Assembly: GCA_021850555.1 (NCBI GenBank)
Contig: JAJZLX010000101.1
Location: 1-38,055 of the forward strand
From: Pseudomonadota bacterium
GTDB taxonomy: Bacteria; Pseudomonadota; Gammaproteobacteria; Steroidobacterales; Steroidobacteraceae
Direction: 5' to 3'
DNA: 38,055 bases
Below the pieces are notes generated by a model. It made no database searches. It was not told where the DNA came from and worked only from the letters and a program-made list of their open reading frames with translations. The number at the start of each line of letters is the position of its first letter. Within the stretch, counting starts at the first letter, position 1. Both the position numbers and the translations under genes were made by a program. Shown here piece after piece: positions 25,078 to 34,199 of the stretch.

Positions 25078-26253
25078 ATGAGTCAATCCAACCGTACGCC
25101 CGCCCAGATCACCCGGACCGTCCGCGCGGGTCTCGAGTCCGACGAGGCCACAGGCGCCGTCGTGCCGCCGATCCATCTCTCCTCCACGTTCGCGTTCCGC
25201 GGCTTCGGCGAGAAGCGCCAGTACGACTACACCCGCTCGGGCAATCCCACCCGTGACCTCCTCGGCGCGGCGCTCGCCGGGCTCGAGGGCGGAGCGGGCG
25301 CGGTGGTGACCGCGACCGGCATGGCGGCGATCACCGTGGTCGGCTATCTCCTGCCGGCGGGCGCCCGGATCGTCGCGCCGCACGACTGCTACGGAGGAAC
25401 CTACCGCCTGTTCGATGCCTGGGGGCGACGGGGCGAGCGGCAGGTGCAGTTCGTGGACTTCGGTGACGTGGCCGCCCTCGAGGCCGCGCTCGCCGTTCCC
25501 ACGGCGCTGCTGTGGATCGAGACGCCGAGCAACCCGCTGTTGAGGATTACCGACATCGAGCGGTTCGCCGCGTTGGGGCACGCCGCGGGCGCAAAGGTCG
25601 CGGTTGACAACACCTTTCTGTCCCCGGCGTGGCAGCAGCCGCTGTCGCTCGGTGCGGATCTGGTCGTGCACTCGACGACCAAGTATTTGAACGGCCACAG
25701 CGATGTGGTCGGTGGGGCGGTCATTGCGCGCGATCAGGCGCTGCACCAGGAGCTTGCCTGGTGGGCCAACTGCCTCGGGCTCACCGGCTCGCCGTTTGAC
25801 AGCTTTCTCACCTTAAGAGGGCTGCGCACACTGCACGCGCGTCTCGATCACCACGGCCGCAACGCCCAGGCGCTCGCCGAGTGGCTGAGCGCCGAGAGAT
25901 CGGTCGCGCGCGTGTACTATCCGGGCCTGCCGGGCCATCCCGGGCACGAGGTGGCGCGGCGCCAGCAGCGCGGCTTCGGCGCAATCGTCACGCTGGAGCT
26001 GGCCGGGGGCCTCGAGGCGGTGCGTGCCTTCACGGCGGGCCTCGAGTACTTCTCGCTCGCGGAGTCGTTGGGAGGAGTGGAGAGCCTGGTGGCGCACCCG
26101 GCCACCATGACGCACGCGGCGATGGATCCGGCGGCGCGGTGCAAGGCGGGGCTCGTCGACGGTCTCATCCGGCTGTCGGTGGGCATCGAGGCGCTGGAGG
26201 ATCTTCGCGCCGACCTCGCGGCCGCTCTGGTGCGCGCAGCGCGGGCCGGATAG
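25078..26253 (+). CDS. metB: Cystathionine gamma-synthase / O-succinylhomoserine (thiol)-lyase
   Basis: This 391-residue Cys/Met-metabolism PLP enzyme joins an activated homoserine with cysteine (or sulfide). It shows YDYTRSGNPTRD, the PLP-binding TGMAAI segment, WIETPSNPLLRITDI and the PLP lysine Lys202 in HSTTKYLNGHSDVVGG. The later SLGGVESLVAHPATMTHA is family-wide. The ATG at 25078 has AAGG five bases upstream; a GTG at 25048 is an alternative. It shares the SAM-controlled transcript with metX. Cystathionine gamma-synthase and direct thiol-lyase activities are hard to separate by sequence. Confidence 0.9.
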   Translation: MSQSNRTPAQITRTVRAGLESDEATGAVVPPIHLSSTFAFRGFGEKRQYDYTRSGNPTRDLLGAALAGLEGGAGAVVTATGMAAITVVGYLLPAGARIVAPHDCYGGTYRLFDAWGRRGERQVQFVDFGDVAALEAALAVPTALLWIETPSNPLLRITDIERFAALGHAAGAKVAVDNTFLSPAWQQPLSLGADLVVHSTTKYLNGHSDVVGGAVIARDQALHQELAWWANCLGLTGSPFDSFLTLRGLRTLHARLDHHGRNAQALAEWLSAERSVARVYYPGLPGHPGHEVARRQQRGFGAIVTLELAGGLEAVRAFTAGLEYFSLAESLGGVESLVAHPATMTHAAMDPAARCKAGLVDGLIRLSVGIEALEDLRADLAAALVRAARAG

Positions 26254-26623
26254 GCGGCCGCGGTGAATGCCGGCGCGCCGGCAAGGAGCCTCGCCGCCGG
26301 AATCGAGCCGCATGTCAGTGCCGGCTCGATGTTGGCACGCGAGGGAGCGGGCGGTTGCTCCGCTTCACGTATCTCCTCCTGCCTATTTACTTTGACCGGT
26401 GCCGAGAGTAGGGTGCGCGCCGTCATTTGAGCCCATGAGGTTTCCCCCAGTTGGACAGTAGTTGTACGAGTGGTGGCAGGCGTCGCGCACCGGGCGACGG
26501 TCCGCGCTCGGCAGGGCTGGCCCCGGGGGAGAGCACCGCGGCAGACCGCTGAGGCGCTAAAAGGCCGGCGTCGGTTTCCCGCGCCGGGCGGCTCAACCAC
26601 CATCCGTTTCCTTACTCCTGGCA

Positions 26624-26655
26624 GCGCACTCCGGCTTGCGGAGTGTGCGTTTTGT
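26624..26655 (+). terminator. Rho-independent terminator-like hairpin
   Basis: GCGCACTCCG (26624-26633) and CGGAGTGTGC (26639-26648) form a 10-bp stem with one G-T pair and a 5-nt loop, followed by GTTTTGT. It is about 370 bp after metB and 170 bp before the transporter, so it could end the met transcript or act as an attenuator. Confidence 0.6.
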
Positions 26656-26662
26656 CACGTCA

Positions 26663-26687
26663 CCGCATCGCTGAGGGAGCGATGCGG
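26663..26687 (+). repeat. Perfect hairpin in NRAMP leader
   Basis: CCGCATCGCT (26663-26672) and AGCGATGCGG (26678-26687) form a perfect 10-bp stem with loop GAGGG. It directly follows the terminator-like hairpin and has no T-run of its own. Confidence 0.5.
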
Positions 26688-26825
26688 CAAACCGTGCGTC
26701 CGCTACCGCGAGGGCGAGTACCCGCGCAGCGCCGGCGCCCGAGGGTGGTGGATCATGATCACGAACCGCAAAGCCGCGATGCGGCGGGACTCGATGAGGC
26801 GAAAAATGGCCGATGGAGGCTGCGC

Positions 26826-28208
26826 ATGAACGCGCAGCTCGAGAGGCGCGAGTTTCGCGCGTGCGCCGATTGCCCGCCGATTCCGGAGGGCCTGGAGCAC
26901 CGCCTGCGCGACCGGTTGCATCTGGCGGAGCTGCACCGCGACGCAACGAACTGGCGCGGCCGTCTGGCCCTCGCGCTCGCGCTGCTCGGGCCGGGCGTGC
27001 TCGTCATGCTCGGTGACAACGATGCGGGAGGCGTCATCACCTACATGCAGACCGGCGCCGCCTATGGGCTCGGGCTGTTTCTGCCCTTGATGATCCTTCT
27101 CGGGTTCGTGGCCTATGTGGTGCAGGAGATGACGGTGCGCCTGGGCGCGGTCACCCGGCGCGGCCATGCGGAGTTGATCTGGAAGCGCTACGGTCCCTTC
27201 TGGGGCTGGTTCTCCCTCATCGATCTGATCGTGGCGAACGTGCTGACCCTGATGACCGAGTTCATCGGGATACGCCTGGGCGGTGAGGCGCTTGGCCTGT
27301 CGCCGTGGCTCACGGTGCCGGCGGCTCTGATCTTTGTCACCGTCGTGCTGGTGTTCCTGCGCTACTGGACGTGGGAGCGCATCTCGCTCTTCGTCGCGGC
27401 GTTCAACCTGGTTTTCGTACCGCTCGCCCTGCTCGCCCATCCTCACTGGCACGCCGTGGCGCTCGCCTTCGCCGGAGCGGGGTGGGCGGTCCCCGGAGGC
27501 TTCCTCTCCTTGACGTTCCTCGTTTTGATCTCGGCCAACATCGGCACGACGATCGCGCCCTGGCAGCTTTTCTTCCAGCAGTCCTGCGTGGTGGACAAGG
27601 GATTGCTCTCACAGGACATCCGCGCCGGGCGGCGCGACCTGATGCTGGGGGTGATCGGCATGGTGGTCGTCGCCATGGCACTGATCGTGCTCGCGGCGGG
27701 GATTCTCAAGGGCGCCCCGGGCTCGCAGCAGCTCGATGCGCAGAGCATCCTCGCCGCGATCCGCGCCCGGCTCGGCGAGGGCATGATGGCTCTCTTCGCG
27801 CTCGGCTTGATGGAGGCGGGCCTCATCGCCTCCATCGTGATCACGGCGAGCAGCGCCTGGGCGGTGGGGGAGGCCTTCGGCATCGACCGCTCGCTCAATG
27901 CGGCGGCGCGGCAGGCGCTCGGGTTCTACCTGCCTGCGGTTGCGGGCACCGCGGTCGCGGCGGTGCTGGTGATGATTCCGGGGCTCAATCTCGGTTTCCT
28001 CAACCTCAGCGTGCAGGTCATCGCCACCGTGTTCATGCCCGCGGCCATGCTGTTTCTGCTGCTGCTGCTCAATGACCGGGAGCTGATGGGCGAGCACGTG
28101 AACTCCCCGCGGCGAAACGCGATCTCGATCGCCATCATGATCGGGCTCATCGTCTGCAACAGCCTGTACGGAATCGTCACGCTGTTCCCGCACGCCTTCG
28201 GAGGATGA
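26826..28208 (+). CDS. NRAMP-family-like divalent metal transporter
   Basis: This 460-residue inner-membrane protein has about 11 hydrophobic segments and NRAMP-like sequence. The first-helix metal motif is GDNDAGG (63-69) where canonical NRAMPs have DPGN. The sixth-helix region is NIGTTIAPWQ (238-247), lacking the usual M-P-H with its metal-binding Met. This resembles NRAMP-related magnesium-type proteins (G-T-T-I-S-P) rather than classical Mn/Fe importers, so the ion cannot be named. The hydrophilic N-terminus of about 45 residues has a Cys pair (CADC, 13-16). GGAGG six bases before the ATG fixes the start; an in-frame start at 26643 adds a non-conserved stretch. A small membrane protein follows. 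Confidence 0.8.
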   Translation: MNAQLERREFRACADCPPIPEGLEHRLRDRLHLAELHRDATNWRGRLALALALLGPGVLVMLGDNDAGGVITYMQTGAAYGLGLFLPLMILLGFVAYVVQEMTVRLGAVTRRGHAELIWKRYGPFWGWFSLIDLIVANVLTLMTEFIGIRLGGEALGLSPWLTVPAALIFVTVVLVFLRYWTWERISLFVAAFNLVFVPLALLAHPHWHAVALAFAGAGWAVPGGFLSLTFLVLISANIGTTIAPWQLFFQQSCVVDKGLLSQDIRAGRRDLMLGVIGMVVVAMALIVLAAGILKGAPGSQQLDAQSILAAIRARLGEGMMALFALGLMEAGLIASIVITASSAWAVGEAFGIDRSLNAAARQALGFYLPAVAGTAVAAVLVMIPGLNLGFLNLSVQVIATVFMPAAMLFLLLLLNDRELMGEHVNSPRRNAISIAIMIGLIVCNSLYGIVTLFPHAFGG

Positions 28209-28210
28209 TC

Positions 28211-28408
28211 ATGAAGGAGCTTCGCGATTTTCAACCGCAGGACATCCGCCGGGTCATCGAGCAGGAGCGCTGGTACGAGCCGCTCGCGCAGGTGAGTCGG
28301 ACCCGGCTGACGCCGCTGCAGCAGGCGGTGTTCTGGGGGCTGAGGGTGTACGTGGTGGTCATGGCCGCGGTGGTCGTGTGGGCGTTCCTGCACGGGGCGG
28401 CCGGCTGA
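28211..28408 (+). CDS. Small single-pass membrane protein downstream of the NRAMP-like gene
   Basis: This 65-residue protein has a charged N-terminal half and one transmembrane helix (about 40-60, VFWGLRVYVVVMAAVVVWAFL). An ATG at 28205 overlaps the transporter stop but sits directly on GGAGG; the ATG at 28211 has proper spacing and is preferred. Its tight linkage suggests an accessory subunit or regulator of the transporter. I do not recognise the family. Confidence 0.65.
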   Translation: MKELRDFQPQDIRRVIEQERWYEPLAQVSRTRLTPLQQAVFWGLRVYVVVMAAVVVWAFLHGAAG

Positions 28409-28435
28409 GCGCTCAGGAGCCGCGCCGATCCCGCT

Positions 28436-28467
28436 CGGCGCCTCGCAATGGCCATTGCGAGGCGCCG
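28436..28467. repeat. 32-bp perfect palindrome between convergent operons
   Basis: CGGCGCCTCGCAATGG (28436-28451) is followed at once by its exact reverse complement (28452-28467). It lies between the ends of the transporter unit (+) and the leuB end of the branched-chain cluster (-). It would form a very stable hairpin in either transcript. No T-run flanks it. It probably acts as a bidirectional terminator or RNA-end stabiliser. Confidence 0.7.
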
Positions 28468-28477
28468 GCCGCGGCGG

Positions 28478-29536
28478 TCACAGATTTGCCAACACCGCGT
28501 CCCCGACCTCCCGGGTCGAGAATGCGCTGGCGCCCTTGGCCGCTATGTCCGGCGTGCGCGCTCCCTGCGTGATCGCCTTCGACACGGCGTGCTCGAGCGC
28601 GGCCGCTTCGCTTTCGAGTCCCAGGGAGTGCCGCAGCAGCAGCGCCACGCTGAGCAGCGTCCCGCAGGGATTGGCGATGCCGCGGCCGGCGATGTCCGGG
28701 GCCGAGCCGTGGATGGGCTCGTACAGGCCCCGGGTGCCTTCGCCAAGGGAGGCCGAGGGCAGCAGACCGAGCGAGCCGGCGAGCATCGAGGCCTCATCGG
28801 TGAGGATGTCACCGAACATGTTCTCCGTGACCAGCACGTCAAAGTCGCTCGGACGGCGGATCAGGTGCATGGCGGCCGAATCGACCAGCATGTGCTCGAG
28901 CGTGATCTGCGGGAACTCCGTGCGCATGATCCGTGTGGCGACCTCGCGCCACAGGCGCGAGGTCTCGAGCACGTTCGATTTGTCGATGGAGACGAGCTTG
29001 CCGCGGCGCTTCTGCGCGAGACGCGCCGCGGCGCGCACGATGCGCTCCACCTCGGCCACCGTGTAGGTGCAGACGTCGGTGGCGGCCTGGGGCTCACGGC
29101 GCTTCTCGCCGAAATAGATTCCTCCGGTCAGCTCACGGACGAAGACGAGATCCACTGCCTCGATCACTTCCGGCTTGAGGGTGGAGGCGCCGAGCAGGGC
29201 GGGGTGGACCTTGACGGGCCTCAGGTTCGCATATACGCCGAGTGCGCTGCGCAGCCCGAGCAGCCCCTGCTCGGGGCGCACCTTGGCCTCGGGTGCCGAC
29301 CACTTGGGGCCGCCGATGGCGCCGAGCAGCACCGCGTCGGCGTGCAGGCATGCCTCGAGTGTGTCCTTGGGCAGCGGGTTTCCGGTGAGATCGATCGCGG
29401 CTCCCCCGAAGGGCAGCTCGGTGAGCATGAGCTCGTGTCCGTGGCGCTCGGCGAGGGCGCGCAGACAGCGCAAGCCCTCGGCGATGACCTCGGGCCCGAT
29501 GCCATCGCCGGGCAGAACGGCGATCTTCGCCTTCAT
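28478..29536 (-). CDS. leuB: 3-Isopropylmalate dehydrogenase
   Basis: This 352-residue enzyme oxidises and decarboxylates 3-isopropylmalate with NAD+, the third leucine-specific step. It shows [11 protein letters not shown] at the start, [10 protein letters not shown], the arginine-rich substrate region, the catalytic Tyr in [24 protein letters not shown] with metal-binding Asp residues and [12 protein letters not shown] for NAD. The ATG overlaps the leuD stop by four bases. It is the last gene of the ilvC-leuB cluster. Confidence 0.96.
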   Translation of the reverse strand: MKAKIAVLPGDGIGPEVIAEGLRCLRALAERHGHELMLTELPFGGAAIDLTGNPLPKDTLEACLHADAVLLGAIGGPKWSAPEAKVRPEQGLLGLRSALGVYANLRPVKVHPALLGASTLKPEVIEAVDLVFVRELTGGIYFGEKRREPQAATDVCTYTVAEVERIVRAAARLAQKRRGKLVSIDKSNVLETSRLWREVATRIMRTEFPQITLEHMLVDSAAMHLIRRPSDFDVLVTENMFGDILTDEASMLAGSLGLLPSASLGEGTRGLYEPIHGSAPDIAGRGIANPCGTLLSVALLLRHSLGLESEAAALEHAVSKAITQGARTPDIAAKGASAFSTREVGDAVLANL

Positions 29537-30114
29537 GCGATCCCCGCCTGCGCTTCGTACGCGGCGATCCGCGCCTCGCGACCGAGGAGGAATCCGAGCT
29601 CATCGACGCCGTTCAGCAGGCAATAGCGTGCGAAGGGCTCGAGCGCAAAGCGCGCCGCCTGGCCGGTGGGAAGGGTGAGCGTCGTGGTCTCGAGGTCGAT
29701 GCTCACCTCGGCGCCCGCGTGCTCGAGCAGCCAACGATGCGTGGCCGCATCGACGATGACGGGCACCAGGCCGTTCTTGAGCGAGTTGCTGCGGAAGATG
29801 TCGGCGATCTGGGTGCTCACCACGGCGCGAAAGCCGTAATCGGTCAGCGCCCAGGGAGCGTGCTCGCGCGAGGAGCCGCAGCCGAAGTTGTTGCCTGCGA
29901 CGAGGATGGTGCAGCCCTCGGCCTCGGGGCGGTTCAGCGGGAAGTCGGCCCTGGGCGCGCCGTCGGATCCGTAGCGCCAGTCGGCGAACAGGTGCCTGCC
30001 CAGCCCCTCGCGCGTGGTGGTGGTGAGGAAGCGCGCCGGGATGATCTGATCGGTGTCGATGTCGCTCACCGCGAGCACCGCGGTGCGCGAGCGCAGGGTT
30101 CGGATCGGTTCCAC
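29533..30114 (-). CDS. leuD: 3-Isopropylmalate dehydratase, small subunit
   Basis: This 193-residue swivel subunit pairs with LeuC to isomerise 2- to 3-isopropylmalate. Family motifs are [11 protein letters not shown] and [16 protein letters not shown]. The start is GTG at 30114, eight bases after GAGGAG; an ATG just before it is out of frame and stops immediately. It lies 70 bp after leuC, with small GC-rich hairpins in the gap, and overlaps leuB by four bases. Confidence 0.95.
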   Translation of the reverse strand: MEPIRTLRSRTAVLAVSDIDTDQIIPARFLTTTTREGLGRHLFADWRYGSDGAPRADFPLNRPEAEGCTILVAGNNFGCGSSREHAPWALTDYGFRAVVSTQIADIFRSNSLKNGLVPVIVDAATHRWLLEHAGAEVSIDLETTTLTLPTGQAARFALEPFARYCLLNGVDELGFLLGREARIAAYEAQAGIA

Positions 30115-30184
30115 TACATCAACTCCTCATGCGATTGGCGGAAAGTCCCCTTCGGGGCGTTGCCCGGCCCTTCCCGGGCTTCCC

Positions 30185-31591
30185 CTACAGCAGTTCCCGC
30201 GGGTCGGTCACGCGGCCGCGCACGGCGCACGCCGCGGCGGTGAGGGGACTGGCGAGCAGGGTGCGGGCGCCGATGCCCTGACGGCCCTCGAAATTGCGGT
30301 TGCTGGTGCTGACGGCGTATTGCCCCTTGCCGACCAGGTCGCCGTTCATGCCAAGGCACATCGAGCACCCGGACTCGCGCCACTCGGCGCCGGCCTCGAG
30401 AAAGACGCGGTGCAGGCCCTCGGCCTCGGCCTGGCGCTTGACCTGCTGGGAGCCCGGCACCACCAGCATCTGCACACCGGGTGCGACCTTGCGGCCGCGC
30501 AGGAGCGAGGCGGCGAGGCGCAGGTCCGACAGCCGCCCATTCGTGCAGCTGCCGACGAATACGACATTCACCGGGTGCTCCCGGATCGGCTGACCGGGAG
30601 CGAACCCCATGTAGGCGAGCGATTTCTCGAAGACCGGGTCGCCGGCGCGCTGCGGGATCGAGCCCCCGACCGGGATCACCATGCCGGGGTTGGTGCCGTA
30701 GGTGACCATGGGCTCGAGCGTGGAGGCGTCGATCTCGACCTCTGCATCGAATCGCGCGCCGGGGTCGGTGGGCAGCCGCCGCCAGCGCTCCACGGCGCGC
30801 TCCCACTCCTCGCCCTGCGGGGCGCGCGGACGGCCGGCGAGATAGGCGAAGGTGGTCTCATCCGGGGCGATCATGCCGGCGCGGGCGCCGGCCTCGATCG
30901 ACATGTTGCACACCGTCATGCGCCCGTCCATGTCCAGGGCGCGGATGGTGTCGCCGCGGTATTCGATGACCTGGCCCGTGCCGCCTGCGACCCCGATCCG
31001 GCCGATGATGGCGAGGATCAGATCCTTGGCGCCGACACCCGCGGGCAACGTGCCGTTGATGTTGATCGCGAGCGTGCGCGGCTTGCGTTGCAGCAGGCAC
31101 TGCGTGGCGAGCACGTGCCCGACCTCGGTGGTGCCGATCCCGAAGGCGAGCGCCCCGAGCGCCCCGTGGGTGCTGGTGTGGCTGTCGCCGCAGACCACGG
31201 TCTTGCCGGGCTGGGTCAAGCCGAGCTCCGGTCCGATGATGTGCACGATGCCGCGTTGCGCGTGACGCAGGTTCAGAAGCTCGACGCCGAAGGCGGCGCA
31301 ATTGGTCTCGAGCTCGCGCACCTGGCGGGCCGCGGCCTCGATGGTGATCGGTGCTGCGCCGAAGACCTGCTCGGTCCGGGTGGGGGTCGAGTGATCCATG
31401 GTCGCGAACGTGAGTGGCGGCCGGCGGATCCCGAGCCCCCTCTGGCGCAGCACGGTGAAGGCCTGCGGGGAGGTGACCTCGTGGATCAAGTGCAGGTCGA
31501 TGTAGAGGACGGCCGGAGTGTCGGGAGACTCGGGCTCCACCTCGTGTGCCCGCCAGACCTTCTCGAACAGGGTTTGTGGAATTGCGCTCAT
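30185..31591 (-). CDS. leuC: 3-Isopropylmalate dehydratase, large subunit
   Basis: This 468-residue aconitase-family subunit carries the 4Fe-4S cluster. The cluster cysteines lie in [13 protein letters not shown] and [12 protein letters not shown]. Other signatures are [29 protein letters not shown] and NRNFEGRQG. The ATG at 31591 overlaps the ilvE stop by four bases; an in-frame start at 31651 lies inside ilvE and is rejected. Confidence 0.96.
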   Translation of the reverse strand: MSAIPQTLFEKVWRAHEVEPESPDTPAVLYIDLHLIHEVTSPQAFTVLRQRGLGIRRPPLTFATMDHSTPTRTEQVFGAAPITIEAAARQVRELETNCAAFGVELLNLRHAQRGIVHIIGPELGLTQPGKTVVCGDSHTSTHGALGALAFGIGTTEVGHVLATQCLLQRKPRTLAININGTLPAGVGAKDLILAIIGRIGVAGGTGQVIEYRGDTIRALDMDGRMTVCNMSIEAGARAGMIAPDETTFAYLAGRPRAPQGEEWERAVERWRRLPTDPGARFDAEVEIDASTLEPMVTYGTNPGMVIPVGGSIPQRAGDPVFEKSLAYMGFAPGQPIREHPVNVVFVGSCTNGRLSDLRLAASLLRGRKVAPGVQMLVVPGSQQVKRQAEAEGLHRVFLEAGAEWRESGCSMCLGMNGDLVGKGQYAVSTSNRNFEGRQGIGARTLLASPLTAAACAVRGRVTDPRELL

Positions 31592-32553
31592 CGGACCGCC
31601 GCCGCTGCCGGCGCCTTTTCGTTCATGTTGACGTGATCGAGCCAGCCCCATTTGTCGGGCGTTTCGCCGCTGAAGAGGCCGAAGAACGCCTTCTGCAGCG
31701 ACTCGGTGATGGGGCCGCGGCGGCCCGGGCCCACCGCCAGCCGGTCCACCGAGCGGATGGGGGTGATCTCCACCGCGGTGCCGGTGAAGAAGGCTTCATC
31801 GGCAATGTAGAGGAGCTCGCGGGGAATGGCGCACTCGCGCACCTCGATGCCGCGCTCGCGGGCGAGGCGCATCACGGTGTCGCGCGTGATGCCGCCGAGC
31901 ACCGAGTGGGCGAGTGCCGGGGTGAGCAGCACCCCGTCCTTCACCACGAACAGGTTCTCGCCCGAGCCCTCGCTCAAGGTGCCATCGGGCGCGAGGCCGA
32001 TGCCCTCATCGAACCCCAGGCGCCGCGCCTCGGCGCCGATCAGCTGGCTCGAGAGATAGTTGCCGCCGGCCTTGGCGAGCGCCGGCAGGGTGTTGGGAGC
32101 GAGGCGCTGCCAGGAGGAGATGCAGACATCGACGCCCTGGGCCTCGCTTTCCTGGCCGAGGTATTTGCCCCATTCCCACGCGGCCACCGCCACGACCGTG
32201 GGCGGATCGTTCTTCGGTGCGACACCGAGCTCGCCATAGCCGCGAAAGGCGATCGGGCGGATGTACGCGCCGTGGGTCAGGCCGTTGGCGGCGAGCACCT
32301 GCCGGCAGGCATCGTTCAATTGCTCGACGCTGAAGGGCAGGGTCATGCGATAGATTTTCGCCGAGTCGAGGAGCCGCCGCGTGTGCTCGCGCAGGCGCAA
32401 GATCGCCACTCCCCGGGGGGTCTCGTAGGCGCGAATGCCCTCGAAGACGGACGAGCCGTAGTGCAGCGCATGCGACATGACATGGACCGTCGCCTGCTCC
32501 CACGGGACGAGCTTGCCGTTGAGCCATATGAGCTCGGTGGCCGGTATGGGCAT
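31588..32553 (-). CDS. ilvE: Branched-chain amino acid aminotransferase
   Basis: This 321-residue fold-type IV PLP enzyme makes the last step to leucine, isoleucine and valine. PLP lysine is Lys161 in [13 protein letters not shown]. Other features are [33 protein letters not shown] and [12 protein letters not shown], with the [10 protein letters not shown] segment near residue 260. AAAGGAG is placed seven bases before the ATG. It sits between leuA and leuC, giving the cluster its transaminase. Confidence 0.95.
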   Translation of the reverse strand: MPIPATELIWLNGKLVPWEQATVHVMSHALHYGSSVFEGIRAYETPRGVAILRLREHTRRLLDSAKIYRMTLPFSVEQLNDACRQVLAANGLTHGAYIRPIAFRGYGELGVAPKNDPPTVVAVAAWEWGKYLGQESEAQGVDVCISSWQRLAPNTLPALAKAGGNYLSSQLIGAEARRLGFDEGIGLAPDGTLSEGSGENLFVVKDGVLLTPALAHSVLGGITRDTVMRLARERGIEVRECAIPRELLYIADEAFFTGTAVEITPIRSVDRLAVGPGRRGPITESLQKAFFGLFSGETPDKWGWLDHVNMNEKAPAAAAVR

Positions 32554-32586
32554 GCCGTTTCTCCTTTGCGGGCCGCTCGCGGGGTT

Positions 32587-34164
32587 TCAGACCGCGTTGG
32601 CGCTGCCCAAGGTGCCGGCGGCGCGCTCGCGCGAGCGGGTGCCCGCCGCGGCCTGCTCGATGCGGTTGATGACCTCGAGAAAGGCCTTGGTGCTGGACTC
32701 CACGATGTTGGTGCTCACGCTCGAGCCCCGGTAAGTGCGCTGATTGTACTCCACGTACACCACCGCCTCGCCCTGCGCATCCTCGCCCTCGGTGACGCCG
32801 CGCACCTCGAATTTCCTCAGCATCACGCCCACGCCGGTCGCCGCCTCGATCGCCTTGAAGGCCGCATCCACCGGTCCATCCCCTTGCGCCGCGCGCTCGA
32901 TGAGCTGCCCGCCGGCGTGGCGCAGACGCACCTTCGCGGTGGCCGGCCCCTCGGTTCCAGCGTGCGTCTCCAGGGCGAGCAAGGCCCAGGGACCTGCCGC
33001 CGCGCCCTCCACGCGCAGCACCAGCGCCTCGATGTCCCCGTCGAACAGCTCCTTTTTCTTATCCGCCAGCGCCTTGAATTCCTCGAACACCTGGTTGAAG
33101 TCGGCCTCCTCGAGCTCGAAGCCGAGCGCCCGGACGCGGTCACGAAAGGCATGGCGGCCGCTGTGCTTGCCCAGGATCAGGTGGCTGCGCGACAGCCCAA
33201 CGTCTTCCGGTCGCATGATCTCGTACGTCGAATAGTGACGCAGAACACCATGCTGGTGGATGCCCGCCTCGTGCGCGAAGGCGTTCTCGCCCACCACCGC
33301 CTTGTTGCGCGGCACCGGCATGCCCGTGATGCTCGAGACCAGTCGCGAGGCGGGGTAGAGCCGCGTGGTCTGAATGCCGGTCGTGACGTTGAAGAACGCC
33401 GAGCGGGTCTTCAGCGCCATCACCACTTCCTCGAGCGAGCAGTTGCCGGCCCGCTCGCCGATGCCGTTGATGGTGCACTCGATCTGGCGCGCGCCGGCCA
33501 CCACGGCCGTCAGGCTGTTGGCCACCGCCATGCCGAGATCGTCGTGGCAGTGCACCGAGAGCCGGATCCGCTCGATGCCGCGGACGTTCTTGCGCAGATA
33601 GCGGAAAAGCTCGGCGAACTCGTCCGGCACGGTGTAGCCGACGGTGTCGGGGATGTTGACCGTGCCCGCGCCGGCCTCGATCGCCGCCTCGACCACCTGG
33701 GCGAGGAACTCGAGCTCGGTGCGCGAGGCGTCCTCCGGCGAGAACTCCACGTCCTCGCACAGCTCACGCGCGAGGCGCACGCCCTCGATCGCAGCGCGCA
33801 GGATCTCCCCCTCGGCCATGTTGAGCTTGTACTGGCGGTGAATGGCGCTGGTCGCGAGGAACACGTGGATGCGCCTGCGCGGGGCATCGGCGAGCGCGCG
33901 CGCGGCGAGCTCGATGTCCTCGCGCGTGCAGCGCGCCAGGCCGCAGATGACAGGGCCCTGCACCTCGCGCGAGACCGCCTGCACGCTTTCCCAATCGCCC
34001 TTGGATGCGGCCGGAAAGCCCGCCTCGATCACATCGACGCCGAGCTCGGCGAGCGAGCGGGCCACGCGCAGCTTCTCCGGCCGCGTCATGCTGCAGCCGG
34101 GGGCCTGCTCCCCGTCGCGCAGCGTCGTATCGAAGATCAGTACTCGGTCAGGTTCGCCAGCCAT
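32587..34164 (-). CDS. leuA: 2-Isopropylmalate synthase
   Basis: This 525-residue enzyme condenses 2-oxoisovalerate and acetyl-CoA, the committed leucine step. The TIM barrel shows FDTTLRDGEQAPG, the metal-binding HCHDDLGMAVANS and NGIGERAGNCSLEE, with HEAGIHQHG after it. The C-terminal ~130 residues form the LeuA regulatory domain that binds leucine for feedback inhibition. GAGGAG lies seven bases before the ATG at 34164. A longer in-frame start (34758) lies inside ilvC and is rejected. It follows ilvC after 35 bp. Confidence 0.96.
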   Translation of the reverse strand: MAGEPDRVLIFDTTLRDGEQAPGCSMTRPEKLRVARSLAELGVDVIEAGFPAASKGDWESVQAVSREVQGPVICGLARCTREDIELAARALADAPRRRIHVFLATSAIHRQYKLNMAEGEILRAAIEGVRLARELCEDVEFSPEDASRTELEFLAQVVEAAIEAGAGTVNIPDTVGYTVPDEFAELFRYLRKNVRGIERIRLSVHCHDDLGMAVANSLTAVVAGARQIECTINGIGERAGNCSLEEVVMALKTRSAFFNVTTGIQTTRLYPASRLVSSITGMPVPRNKAVVGENAFAHEAGIHQHGVLRHYSTYEIMRPEDVGLSRSHLILGKHSGRHAFRDRVRALGFELEEADFNQVFEEFKALADKKKELFDGDIEALVLRVEGAAAGPWALLALETHAGTEGPATAKVRLRHAGGQLIERAAQGDGPVDAAFKAIEAATGVGVMLRKFEVRGVTEGEDAQGEAVVYVEYNQRTYRGSSVSTNIVESSTKAFLEVINRIEQAAAGTRSRERAAGTLGSANAV

Positions 34165-34199
34165 GGGAATGCTCCTCTGTCGTTTCGCGCGCGCTGTGC

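Larger units (their letters stand above)
26254..26825. other. Intergenic region between metB and the NRAMP-type gene
   Basis: No gene can be supported in these 572 bases. It contains a terminator-like hairpin (26624-26655) and a second perfect hairpin (26663-26687), which may end the met transcript or form a structured leader for the transporter. GGAGG (26815-26819) is the transporter's ribosome binding site. Confidence 0.5.
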
